A stretch of DNA of 64,000 nucleotides, from contig NC_086248.1 in NCBI RefSeq assembly GCF_021018805.1, forward strand, positions 95,007,239 to 95,071,238, read 5' to 3'. Every line of letters starts with the position of its first letter. The first letter of the stretch is position 1. Below the pieces are notes generated by a model that did not search any database, had not been told where the DNA came from, and saw only the letters and a program-made list of their open reading frames with translations. Below, one piece after another: positions 1 to 11,790 of this stretch. Source of the stretch: Prinia subflava (lineage: Eukaryota; Chordata; Aves; Passeriformes; Cisticolidae). The position numbers and the translations under genes are program-made.

Positions 1-873
1 CTTCCATCTTCTTGGCTTGTGAGTGAAATGCCAGCTAATCAGGAGATGCATTGTGACATGAGACTGGAAGTCCATTAGGTGTATGTTGTAACGGAGTCCC
101 AGATCTCAGAGGTTTTGAGGTTCCTTTTGGGATATTGGAGAACTCAGTAGTTTTCCTTCTGTCTGCAGGGAGGACAATGGGACTCGCCTTCCCTTTAGCT
201 GAGGATGGTGTGGCTCTGTGTCCCAGATGGTGCCAAGCTCATACCAGACAAACAGATTGAAGTTTAGCCCAGAAAAATTTGGGTTGCTGGTTGGTATTGA
301 GAAGCAGCCAGAGGCAATATTAGTCCTTGAAGACAGTGGGCGTGCTGTTAGATATCTAGACAAATGAAAACCTTAATAGTTAAAATTAGCCCAGCTGCTT
401 GACAGCATGCTTCAGAAGTAATTCAAACAGTTTTTTGACTGACTGAACTCTTTTTTTTTAACCTGGCCCTTTTTTACTACACTTCAAACAAATTAATTTT
501 TAATTTGATACTGGAAATAGGGTAAGGGTTTATTTGCGAAAAGGGCAGCTCTGCAATGCTTACGGCACGGCAGCTCCAGGACCTGCCTGTTGATTTCTGG
601 GTGGAGTTTAGCGTGCTTCTTAGAGTCTTTAAGAATCAAAAATACTTCCCTTTTGACTAAATGGTTGCCTGTTGTTGGGACAGACTTCCTGTACCAGGTG
701 CCAGGGCATACAGAGCCCTGAATGGGTATCTCACCAGCTGAATTTAGATTCAGATGAAAAGAATGATGAGGAGCGCAACGTTTCTGGTTCATCCCTAATG
801 TTTTACTCCTGATCATACAAAAATGTTAAAGTGAAAAATGCCCTTCCCTTGTAGGAGGAATCAACTTGAGGTG

Positions 874-905
874 CTTTTCTTTTTTTTTTCCTTTTTTTTT
901 CTTTT
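874..905. repeat. T-rich pyrimidine tract
   Basis: An almost pure T tract interrupted by single C residues. It is low-complexity sequence that can arise by slippage or from an old reverse-complemented A-rich tail. No element was recognised on either side. Confidence 0.8.
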
Positions 906-3900
906 GTGCAAGAGCTGTTTCTGTCCTGCTTAAAGATACAGTCTTTTTGAACAGCATTTTGAGGAAGAGATTGCAAAATTTAAGTGCCAAGCCTGGATCT
1001 CTCCTGCTCCAGAAGAGGCAGGAGCAATTAGTTGGCAATGCTGGTTTATGTTCTTACTGTAACTCTTTTGTGGTACTTTTTTCTTTCCTTTCAAAGTTAG
1101 ATAAGAGTTTGGCTCTAAAGTACAAACTTTTAATACCATTTAAAAATGTAACTGGAATAACTGAGTAAGTCCATTCAGATTGATATTATTTTCTTGGAGC
1201 TTGGTACTGTTTTGGTGAAATACACAATTCACTAGGCAAAAGAAAACTCGTTTTATAAAATCTTTAACTCTTGGGCTCAGTTACTGTGTTCTGTAGGGCT
1301 TCAGAAACAAAGCACTTGTGTTTGGACCTTTTATTCTTTCTACTTTTATGACACTACACATTTGTATTTCAGATGTTTGAAATTTGTGAGTAGATCATTG
1401 CTGTGAATGTGGGTGCCTTCTCAGTAATTCATGTGTTTGTGCAGATATATAAAGCCAGAGAACAAATATGAATAAGGCAGAAATTGGTGGAATAATGTGG
1501 GAAGCCAGAAGTCATTAGTAACATAATTTTGACATTAAAGCAAGATATTCTCTACTTAAATTAATCTCTTCTCATGTTAGGTCTTTCATTGCTTTTTTAG
1601 TAAATCATCTTTAAAGCCATTTAACAAGTCTCTACAGATGAAGTGAGCCAAGTGGGTGAAAGTAACTTGTATTTATAAAGATGAGATCCAGATGGCAGAA
1701 CACAGAAATGGAAACCTAATGGACAATGTTAGAACAAAATTTGTTAAGACATAGATGGAGGAAAGTGGATATGAGTTTACTTTGCAGTTGACACATGTTC
1801 TAGAACAGCTGTGAAGATTGTTTGGGAGATCATAGAAGTGAAACCTGTTCCCTAAGTTTTCCAGCTTGACTCAACCTTCATTTGAGATGCAGCTGGTTGA
1901 GGGTGCTCTAGAGAAAGAAAATAACAATTACCAATTGAGTTTCCTACTTCTGTTTCTTTTCCAAATCGTCTTCCACTGTGTGAACCTGATATCACTACTC
2001 AGAAGAGAAACTAGCAGTTCTATTTTCAATATCCCATCTGTTCAAATGTTTCTCTGCACACTCCACTGGGACTTAGCTCCCAGCTGTGCCTTAGGTGAGT
2101 TCTGTGTTTACTGAACAGTTAGATTTAAAAAATCATAATTTAGAGGAGCCAGTGGTGTGATTCCAGCAAGGCCTCTTATTCCCTATGGCACAGCGTTGAG
2201 CCTGAGAACCGTAGCAAACCTGCTGTCATCAAGATAAGTTTTGTGAGCTTGAAGGACAGTAATTCCACTCTTCTGTTAAGCATGTGAGGGCTGTAGGCAC
2301 TGCTTTGGTGATGAGGCACCTAAAATCTTCTGTGGGTTCAGTGCATGTGTAGGATCCTTTAAAAATGCAAGGAAAGGTTGGTATCTCCTTATTAATGCTT
2401 AAAAACAGTTTTGTAGTGAGTGTTAAACATTACTCTTGAACCATTAATTGCTAATGACAAGGAATTTGTCACTTGTCATGATTCCAGAGAATAAAGCAAA
2501 TGAGGCTTTGTGACCTGTAACACACAGTGGAGATTGTCAAAATAGACCAGAAAGTGTGCTTAGAAGTTTTCCACCGTTTCATAGGGCCTGTACTTTATGG
2601 TTGGTGGATATTTTACCCTGGCTTCTTAAAAGTAGTTACTGTTTTAAATTAAATGCATCATGAAGCAGTAACAATCTAATAGTCTGCAGCTCCTAATAAA
2701 AGCGTAGAAGAATGAATTGCTTGCTTGTGCTCTCTTGGTTGGTTGAAGGTGTTTGTCACCACAAATAATGTACAGTGATAGACATCAAGTATGTCAGATC
2801 ATAGTTTGACTCAAGGAACCCATCAAGGTATTATGTCATGTATACAGTAGAAAATTCATAAAAATATGACTTCTGCTGCTTCTTTACCTTTAAAATATAC
2901 AGAAATTGTTCACACTGCGAGGGTTACCTGCTTTCATAGTTGATCTTAATAGAAAAAAATGCTTTCTGGGGCACATTTCATCCAAATACTGATATTCAAG
3001 CATGTGAACAACCTCTGTTGCCTTAGAGCCTGTGGTTCTCACTAATGGATCCATGTAGAGAGCCTGGGTTCAAAGATGAAGTTTGTTTTGTTTGAGTTAG
3101 GAGGGTCTGGGGTGAAGTTCTTAATGTAGCCAAGGTTTTGTGAGGGGAAGCCAAAAAAATCATGAATCTTAGTCACACTAGTATGCCAAAATTGCAAAGG
3201 CAGTGATTTAATGCTTCCAGAGTATAAGAATAGTTGAGTGCTCAACCATGCTCCCCTCCCATAGCTTCCATTGCTGATCTTTAGTCCCCATAGGGTATGT
3301 TTATATATCAGAAGAGAGTCTCTCTTTTGTGTTTGCCTTTTTATGAAATGGAAGTTGGAATAATCTGCAGGTTAATGTGATGCATGATTTAGGCAACAAA
3401 CTTCGTCTACATTTAAAACAGAGCTTCTATTAATTATCTTTGCACTGCAGAAATAGTAATGGTTGACTGATGACCTTCTGGGCAAGAGCTATGGCGTTTT
3501 CATCAATAGGATTTTTCCAAATACATGATCATTTAAATCAGGTTTACCCATTTTGACTTAAGCCTCAGGCCTGCTAGTTTTCAGAGGAATTAATGTTTCT
3601 CAGTGTTTCCACCAAACAGGTTACTGTCTAAATTGCTAAATAAATGCTCAATGAGGAACGTGGGGTTCAGAAATGGAATTAAACCTTTCTTTGGTTTGCA
3701 ACAGAATATTTTTCAGTTAGGACTTACAGGTGCCTGTCTGACTGCCCTCTTTCCTTCCCCACTGGTTTGGGAAAGGGGAGGAAGCTTGTTTAGAAGTATG
3801 TTCCCTCTCCTTTCAGGCAGTGAGCCTGTGGAGAAACATTTCATTTCATAACACGTCACATCAGATTTACACTCGGAACCTTACAGATTTTTGTACTATG

Positions 3901-6900
3901 GCCACCTCCAGCATGTACAGAGGTGGTGTGGAGTGCCACGTGCTAATTTAACATAATTTCCTGAGAAATAAACTGGGTGGCAAATGAAGGATAGTGCTGC
4001 CAGTATTTATAATAATATATTGATATGGGTTTTTTGGAAACAATGTAGCCCCTTCTTTTTGTATTTATAATTTAGCATGAATCATAACCAGAAGTCAGAA
4101 CTGTGCTGGTGAAAATAATGGATATTAATATTAGAAGTGCCAGGGCAGATTTTGTATATCGAAAGCTGACAAAAAAGACAATTTGCAGAGGTTTCAGTAA
4201 GTGCATCATTAAATCATCCTTGGCTTCTTCTCAGTTGTTTTTTTAAATGAAGCTTCTCTAAGCAAAAATATAAACATGTGAAGCACTGAAGGTGACTTTC
4301 TTGGAAGAATTGGATTTTTTCCTCACTAAGGAAATACATTTTTTCTGAAGATGTCCAATTGATTAATGGCAAACTGCATGGAATTGCTGAGTGAAATCCT
4401 CAAGATGTTTCAGTGTTTTTATAGCACAACTTGGTTGTCAATGTTTTTGTGTATATGAAAATATTTGGCAGCTTTGTTGACCAGATAGGCAATGGTATGT
4501 GAATTTCACTTTTTTTTTTAAAAGCCCTTGGTTTCATATCTGCAATTTGGGGTTTAACATTCAGTTGAAACAGTGATTAAGTGATTGCCTTCATAATTTC
4601 TGTAATGTCATGAGAAGGGAGAGCCTTGTGTCATGCTTCACTCCACCAGCTCTGAATGTTTTGCTTTCCTGAAGTCATTTTTTGACCCAGCAAGCTGTCA
4701 AGCATGGAATTGCCTGTAGCCTTGCTGGCCTCAGCAGCTCTCCCCATCGCCCATGAAGGGACTTAGAGCAGCTTTCCTGGTGATAAAACCAAGTTCCATC
4801 CTCATAGTGGAACCCCCTTACTATGTCTGGCATGAGCAGCACTGAGAAACATACATATTGTATAAATTCCCTTCTTGAAGTACTACCAGTACTTTGGTTA
4901 AGCCACTGTAAAACTACTGGTATGCATTTGTTCATAGTTTGGAAAATACTGTTTTCATTACAGTAAACCAATATAAACATCAGCAATATTGCTATCAAAC
5001 AAATTAGTTCTCATATGAAATGTATGGTAAGTAAATTTGTTGTGTAGCTGAATACAGTGTTATTTAATGGAACTTGGTTTGGTGCCAAGCAAACATATGG
5101 ATCTTTAAATGCATTCCCCTTGGGGCTATGTTGAAATCATCCACCAATAACATGGGCCGAATTCCCTTCCAGATTTGCAGGCTGGCTGCCCTTATTGTAT
5201 GAGGTTTGAAATGCAACTAGTGGTGCAACAATTTCTGTTTTGTTAGTTTTGGGGTGTTTTTTTAAATTTGCTTCACTAAAGTCTTTCTTCTCTCACTCTC
5301 CCTGCCCCCCAACAACCTTCCTTTCACCCTGGAAAAGAGTTTTATTTTATCTTCAAAAGGTTCTTCGTTCCTTTAGGGATTCTTGTTTTCATTTCTCTTC
5401 TAGTTCTTTCCTTTTACAAGGGAAAATTGATATAAGGGGAGGTAAATGGATGACAGGGTAATACAGGTAAATATTTTGTCATTGCCTCTTTACAATATTA
5501 AAATTATAACTTTTTGGAAAAATATATTTTTTTAGAGAATACTGCCTTTTTTTTAGTTGTGATAGTCTGCATTCTTTAACAGGAAGCTGTATTGACAAAG
5601 CTACTTCAACCATCATATTTTTAACCACAGGACTTTAATGGGCTGCCACAACAGGTTACATTACACTTGCAGCAGAAGCAACAGCATAGATCCTCATCTA
5701 TGATCTGGCTATTGTGAGTACTTTGCTTGCTGGATGTAGTAGTATTTGAAATCAGTGTCATTCCCTTCTTATAGTGAAACTCATGTGTCAAAGCTTAATA
5801 CAGTGTTCCTCCATAGCAGTCACTATTGAAGTAGGTTTTAAAAATTACTCAGTTTCCTCAAGTCATTCAAATTTAATGCACTGCAGTTTCTTTAAAACTT
5901 TCCCTTTGTACCTAATCAAATGCTGAAGTGGTGCTAAAAAAGGATGGGCTTCATTTTACTTTGTCGAATTCCCTCCAGTGCTGCAACCACAAGCGAGCGT
6001 GTTATAACCATTTACTTGTACATCTTCATGTGCTGATGTCTCTTGCAGGCAAAATTGTGTTTTGGCTTACTGAGACAACTAAATGGCACAAAATGTGTTC
6101 CTAGATTTGTGCCCAACATAATCTCCAGAGCTTCGAACACATTTACTTTCTGGCTGGCTGGCCAGACCTGGTAAGGTTACCTGATGGTGGCACACAGAAC
6201 TTTCAGGTATTCAAAACCAGCTTAACATCCAGCTCCAGGCACTGGATGGAGACCACCTTGGAGGCACTTGGTTTTAGGAGAGCAGCAGGAAAATAAAATG
6301 TTCTTTCAGTAAATAATTAGGAGGACTGTTAATGCCATACCGAGTAGAGCAGAGTTGTCTGTGCCAGTTCCTTCTGTAAATTGGTGGAGCTCATTAAGGA
6401 GCGGTTGAACTGTGCCAAAATACATCAGACAACGTCCTTACATGAGTGGAGTTACAGGGGGCTTGACCCCATGTCACCTGAGGATCTGCTTCTCCTGGAT
6501 ACCACAGATGATGTCAAAAAGTTCAGTAGTATGCTTTTTAGTATTATTTTCTTAGAAGCCTCAAAAAAATGTAGGTGAAGTGGTGGCATAATGCCAACAG
6601 CTGGAGAGGGGGCACTTGTGTTCAAATTCATATAGCCATTACTGGCAAGCTGAAAGATGTTCTTACTCCCTCAAAAACAGATTTAGGGGCTAATTATAGA
6701 CCCACTGATGTAATGAGAACATTCTGACCCACCATTATAGTCCTAATCATAGTTGTATGTCCAGTAAATTAGAATGTCTGTTTTTCTTGCTTTCTGCGTA
6801 CAAATTCCATTTCATAATAACGTTTTGTATTATTTCAGGGAAGTTGCAGGACTCTGAAGGTGATTAAAGTTACTCAGACATCAACAGCATGACTTGTAGC

Positions 6901-7975
6901 CCACCCAAAGGCTGCTTATAATAGTATTGCTTCATTTTGTTACTTCTCTTGGAAATTCCTTAGCTGAAGGTGAGATGTGGTATAGGGAACCTCAAGTGTT
7001 GGACTGAAAAATTAGAGCTTTCTGCAGCTACTACAGCCTGCTGTCTATTTTGTTAAAATCTTGGTGGGAGGGGGATAATGAGGAGAGGAGGCAGCCTGGG
7101 GGCAGTGTGTGTGAAGCGTGGAGCAGTGTCTGTACTGCAGCGCTGTGCTCTGTGGGGCACTGTCCAGAGCAGGACACACAGCAGAGGAGTCTGTGCAGCT
7201 CTGTGACTTCACTGTGTAAATCCAAGCTCAGTCATCACGTGTTTGATGGCACATGGACTTCGTGCACTGCGTTTACCTGGTAAGTGCACCAAGTCTGGCA
7301 CCTTAACTTGAACCTGTGTTTCTGCAAGAGAACTCAGCTGGTGTCTGATTTCAGTTGCCTGAAGTGTTTCAAGTCAAGCCCAAACTTTCAGTGCAGTCTG
7401 TACTGTCAAAGATGACTTGAACTGAACTATTCATCTCCTTACCTGAGGTTCCCTTGGTCTTATCTGGGAAGAGTTATTTAGTCCCTTCCCAAATTGTTTG
7501 CAGCTTGGAGCCCAGCTCTCTCCATGGCTGCTTTGTGTGAGCAGTGTTTTAAACTCAGAGTAGAACTGAGAGTGGAGGGGCAGGAGCCAAATGTTCAAGA
7601 AGTTTCTTCTGCCTGCAGGGGCATGATTGGCACATGGATGGCACAGGGTATCACATGTGGGGTCAACATCAGACTAAGGTGAGCCTGTCAACATGCTTTC
7701 AGGTTGGGTGGCTGCAGGTAGGTTGTCATCTTGCCCATTCACTCAGAGATAAGCTGGGCTTTCTTTGCCCAGCCCAGAGGCAAAGAAAAAACCTCTAGGT
7801 CTTGAGTGTGTTTGGATCTGGTATTGCAATCTGAGACCTGAGGTGCACTGAGAGATGAGCTGTCACAGCAATTTGTGTGGATGCGAAACAGGATCCCAGA
7901 GGATTTAACCTTCTTGGAAGACAAATGACATGTACTACTGATTGATTTTGCTTTGTGGGTTGGTTTGGGGTTGGG

Positions 7976-8013
7976 TTTTTTTTCTCGTTTTTTCTTTTTT
8001 TTCTTTATTTTTT
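7976..8013. repeat. T-rich tract with rare C/G/A interruptions
   Basis: About 38 bases that are mostly T, with a few C and one CpG. It has the texture of a decayed homopolymer. The preceding 20 bases are G/T-rich (repeated GGTT). No flanking retroelement was recognised. Confidence 0.75.
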
Positions 8014-8753
8014 AATAGGATCAAAAGCAATGAATAATGTGGGGAGTCAGAATAGTGTTTGAAGTTGGCAGCCAGTACTTGGGAATCTGATATCAGGGAT
8101 ACCAGGCATGATGCAGTCCAATGAGACATGCTCGGAGGGGGTGAGGAGGACAGCAGAGATGGTGAATAACCTTCAGAGGAAAGACTCTGGTGGACATGAA
8201 CACATTTCAGAGAAGATATAAAACTTAAGGGGCAAGAGGGGCAGTAGGAAATGTCAGAAGCTTTTGAAAAGGCCAGAAGTTTATGGTCTGTTCCCCAGCT
8301 ACCACTTGGAGATAAGCTTCTCTTTGGGAAAGAATCAGAAATATTTAAAATTTATGTGATCTGCATTAAATAAAGTGCCTTGTCAGCTGATCTCTCAGCC
8401 AAATTTTAAACATGATCAGAAGATTTTCTAAGCCTTGTAATCTTTTCAATTATAAATAAATGTTCTTATACTGTACTAAAATTACCATAAACTCCCAGCC
8501 TTTGAGATAACCCACCAGATAAAGGACAAGAAGCCAGCAAATATTTATTGCAAATTAATTCAGAAGAAAATTTTAATTCTTTCCCAAAAGACTGAAAAGA
8601 TTGATTCTTGAATTCAGTTCAAACTGGTGTGGATAATTGCTGCTTTGGATATGTAGGGTATAACTCTTTGGGTAAAGGTTGGAAGATTGCTGGTTAAGAC
8701 ACTTGAAAGTATGTTAGTTTAGCAAAGTTAAACAAAAGACACTCTGGGAAAAG

Positions 8754-8770
8754 AAAAAAAAAAAAAAAAA
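8754..8770. repeat. A17 homopolymer
   Basis: An uninterrupted run of 17 A, preceded by an A-rich stretch. I see no AATAAA just upstream and no recognisable retrocopy body, so it is reported as simple sequence only. Confidence 0.85.
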
Positions 8771-9731
8771 GAAACTGCTCAGTCTAGTTGCTCTGTCCCA
8801 AATAAAATGTGCTAATAAACCAACTGCAAACCAACTGCATAATGGACTAAATGCAGAGCTAAAAACTTGTGTTGTTCTATTGCAAATGTCATGATTTTGT
8901 GGTATATTTCAAAAAGCTGTAGTTCATTTAAAGTCATGACTGTGAGATTTTTGACTTGTTGGTATTTCAAGTTTTTATTCTGAATTGCATGAAAATTGAA
9001 AATATGCACTAAAAACTCTAGAAATCCAAAGCAAAGGGAAAAAACCCACAAATTATCTTTAGTTAAAAAAAGATAATTTGGGGATTTTTTAAGCTGATCA
9101 TAAAACCTCAGGGTATATATCTGAGTGCTGTATGTGAGTAACCTGCGTTTGAGTGCTACATTTCACCACCAACTTCAAAGTGATTATCCAGCCTCAAGAG
9201 GAATATTTGCTAAGTAATATGACCAGGTCAGTGTGAGAGTGATTCCACTGCATGACTTCACAGCCATGTGAATTTACTGACACGAAACTTAAAACTTCAT
9301 TCTTGCCAATAAACCTTTCTTTTTCTACGCTTTTTGAAGTGAACCTGGAAAGCATCTGACCACCACTCTCCTTACAATTTTCTTCTTTTTTTCATATTAG
9401 GGAAATGGTTGTCATTTATTCCTTAATATTCGGTTCCTAGATGAAATCTAAGTTCTTCAGCTTTGCCTTATGTCATGTTTTGTGGGTCTATATAATTTCT
9501 ATTGCTCAATGTTGAACTTGGTTAGAGTCCTCTTGATGAGTTCTTGCAATAGCAATGTTGCCCAGAATAACTACTGCCCACCTCTTAGGAATGTTGTTCA
9601 CATTTTTAATGCAAAGCAAAAAGGGCTTTTCCCTCTTGCAGGATAATGATAGTGAATTGTATGTGGTTTGTCATATGGTGTAACTCCAAATCCTCAAAGA
9701 TCATCTATAGATTTTGACAGTACAAAAAGTT

Positions 9732-9747
9732 AAAAAAAAAAAAAAAA
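9732..9747. repeat. A16 homopolymer
   Basis: An uninterrupted run of 16 A. A second A-run of 11 lies about 55 bases downstream, just before a G-rich stretch. No retrocopy is recognised. Confidence 0.85.
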
Positions 9748-9937
9748 CCTTTTAAAATCAGTTGACTTAAAAATAACTAAATGCAACTTAACTCTCTGCT
9801 TAAAAAAAAAAAGGGGCAGTGAGGGGGCAGGGAGAAGAATTATTTTTTTGGGTGGGGAGCTTTTATTTCTAGCTTCATACCAAAGCAAATTTTTATGGCT
9901 GAGTTATAAACCCCTGAAAATTGCAGTTCATAATGGA

Positions 9938-10190
9938 AACATTGGCAGACTCTGAACGGCGCTGCTGTAAAGTAGTATGAAGCTTTAAGTTTTTCCACTT
10001 TTAGACCTGGAATAAAACTAAATTACAACAGTTTCCATACAGGCATTTGATTTTCCCCCCAGTAATTTCTGCTGGATCTGTCCAGTGTTTCCTGACTTCC
10101 TATGTTGCCATTGGACTTTTTCCTATTGACGCTGCAATTGGTTTCATTCAATCGGTAGATTTACCAATGGGGATGCTCACACAGAGTGTT
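9938..10190. promoter_or_regulatory. Possible conserved noncoding block
   Basis: The block is less AT-rich and less repetitive than its surroundings. It retains CpG in an otherwise CpG-poor setting (AACGGCGCTG near 9955, GACGCTGCAATTGG near 10127, AATCGG near 10150). It also holds several transcription-factor-like motifs, including ATTGG (inverted CCAAT) twice and CAATTG. No coding frame spans it. That it is an enhancer is an inference from texture only; alignment to other birds and mammals would decide. Confidence 0.25.
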
Positions 10191-11334
10191 GTTTTCTGGG
10201 GCAGAGGGTGTTGGGGAATGTAATGCTGGCTTGAGGAAAGTTACACTGAAGATTTATGGAAGAAATTTACAGCAAATGGGGTTGGAATGAGTGTTACGGG
10301 ACTCACAAAACGTGGGGAGTGATAAGGGTCCTTACAATATTGTTCTGCAGAAAAGAAACCTTCTTTCAGACTCCATCCAAAGCCATTGACCAAGTGGATG
10401 AAAAAGCGCTTCAAGACGGGAATATCAGGATTGTTTTTCTTTCCCAAGGCAGGAGAAGCAGAGCTGCGATGTGATTTTTCATAACATAGCAATATGCTAG
10501 AGTATTCCAACAGGAGCAATTTTATCTGAAAGTGGATATGAAAGCAAAAGGCAGAGTGGAAGTCAGCAAGTGGACAGGGCTTTTTTCTGGAATTATTCCT
10601 GGAGTCATTTCTCATACTGGCGCAGGCTGCAGGAAGCTGAAGATCAACATGTGGGTTATTTATAGTCATTTGCAAATGATCTGTTTAGCTACTTCAGTCC
10701 TTAGGGCAAGACTGGCAAGGCCACTTTTTTGGCCCCATGATGTTCCTGTTACAAATTATGGAGTGAGGGCATGAGCAAATAACGTAGTCTCGCTTTTCTG
10801 GCTTGGGTCTCTCCTTGAAGATGAAATGTTTTGTTTATTATTATTGCTTTTACTGCATCCCAATGGATTTGTGGTGCTTTCTGGCATGAACAACTCAGGG
10901 ACATGATATATTCCTAGCTGGTTTGTATTTAGCTATTTTATATGGGCCATTTTGCCTTCAGCCCTATAACAACTCCCCAGGCTGTCGGGGCACTTGGGAC
11001 TTCTGGAGTTCTCCTTGGGCAGCAGATAAACTTCCTTGGACTGTAATGGAAATGATTTTAAATCAGGATACAAGAGACAGGGGACCTGAAAATTATCCTT
11101 AAGTTCATAAAGACCCTTTTGAAGGGATCCAGATCAGGAGATAAACACTCCTTTCCAGATGTGGCTGAAAGCTGTACCTACCTTTTGCCAGAAGTTGCAA
11201 TACCTGTAGGTCTTTACTGGATGGAAGTGTATGAGAGGTCCATAATGTGCTACACGAAAAGTTCTTTAGCCTTCATTGAGGAGCTGAGCTATTCCAGCTG
11301 ACTGTGTAGGAGAATTCCAGTAGCTGCATCTGAA
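10191..11334. other. Unannotated noncoding sequence
   Basis: No gene is supported. Two overlapping open frames on opposite strands (10241-10675 minus, 144 codons; 10256-10474 plus, 72 codons) have no recognisable domain and no flanking splice or promoter context. I read them as chance frames in a stretch poor in stop codons. Confidence 0.55.
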
Positions 11335-11790
11335 AAACTGTGTCATGTTGGGACCCCAGTAAGGAAAGTGATGAACTGGAGCAAGTCCGGAGGAGAGCTG
11401 TTACAGTGGTTAGAAGGCTAGAGCATGAGAGGCTCTAGGAATTCCTGATGGAACAGAGTTTGCTTAGTTATAGGTGGTTGAGGGGATCCAGTTGCCATCT
11501 TCCATTATCTAAGGGAGATCTTGGAGATTTTTTCAGGCTCTCTGAAAGACAGCATAGCAGACAGACAAGAGGCAATGATCACGATTTTTAACAAAGGAAA
11601 TTGTGTTTGGATGCAAGGAATGTATGCTTCATCATGAGACTGGTGAAGAACCATGAAAAATCAATCCCTCCTTGGGGGTTTTCAAACCTCAACCAGACCA
11701 GACCCCACTTTGAAGCAGGTCTTGCTCTGAGGAAGTTGGAACAGGTGACCGCCTTAAGTCCTTTCCAACCTATATTTTTTATACGAATCT
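11335..11790 (+). mobile_element. CR1 LINE, diverged 5'-truncated copy (3' end)
   Basis: The stretch matches the 3' part of CR1 in order. It begins with the segment GGGACCCCAGTAAGGAAAG followed by CTGGAGCAAGTCCGG. It continues through GACAAGAGGCAATG and a late segment with TTTTCAAACCTCAACC, and ends with GTCCTTTCCAACCTATATTT, the CR1 terminal UTR motif. Several indels and substitutions mark it as an old copy. In intact CR1 this part encodes the end of the reverse-transcriptase ORF and the 3' UTR; here no reading frame survives. The plus-strand orientation follows from the CTTTCCAACC 3' motif. It is a dead insertion with no predicted product. Confidence 0.8.

Larger units (their letters stand above)
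1..9937. other. Unannotated noncoding AT-rich sequence
   Basis: I see no gene here. Open frames are all short (at most about 107 codons), occur on both strands in conflicting frames, and have low-complexity or random-looking composition. No CR1 or other interspersed repeat was recognised. The stretch holds only simple tracts (a T-rich tract near 874-905, another near 7976-8013, A-runs near 8754 and 9732). It is probably intergenic or intronic; absence of a recognised feature is not proof that nothing functional is present. Confidence 0.6.

Noticed and set aside
3901..3930. CCACCTC ... GAGGTGG hairpin
   Set aside because: Seven-base arms with an 11-base loop; too short to separate from chance.
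6381..6578. 65-codon frame with acidic, helix-like composition
   Set aside because: It looked more protein-like than most, but I could not match it to a family, and no splice sites or neighbouring exon were found.
10241..10675. 144-codon minus-strand frame
   Set aside because: No recognisable domain, and an overlapping plus-strand frame; a chance open frame is the simpler reading.
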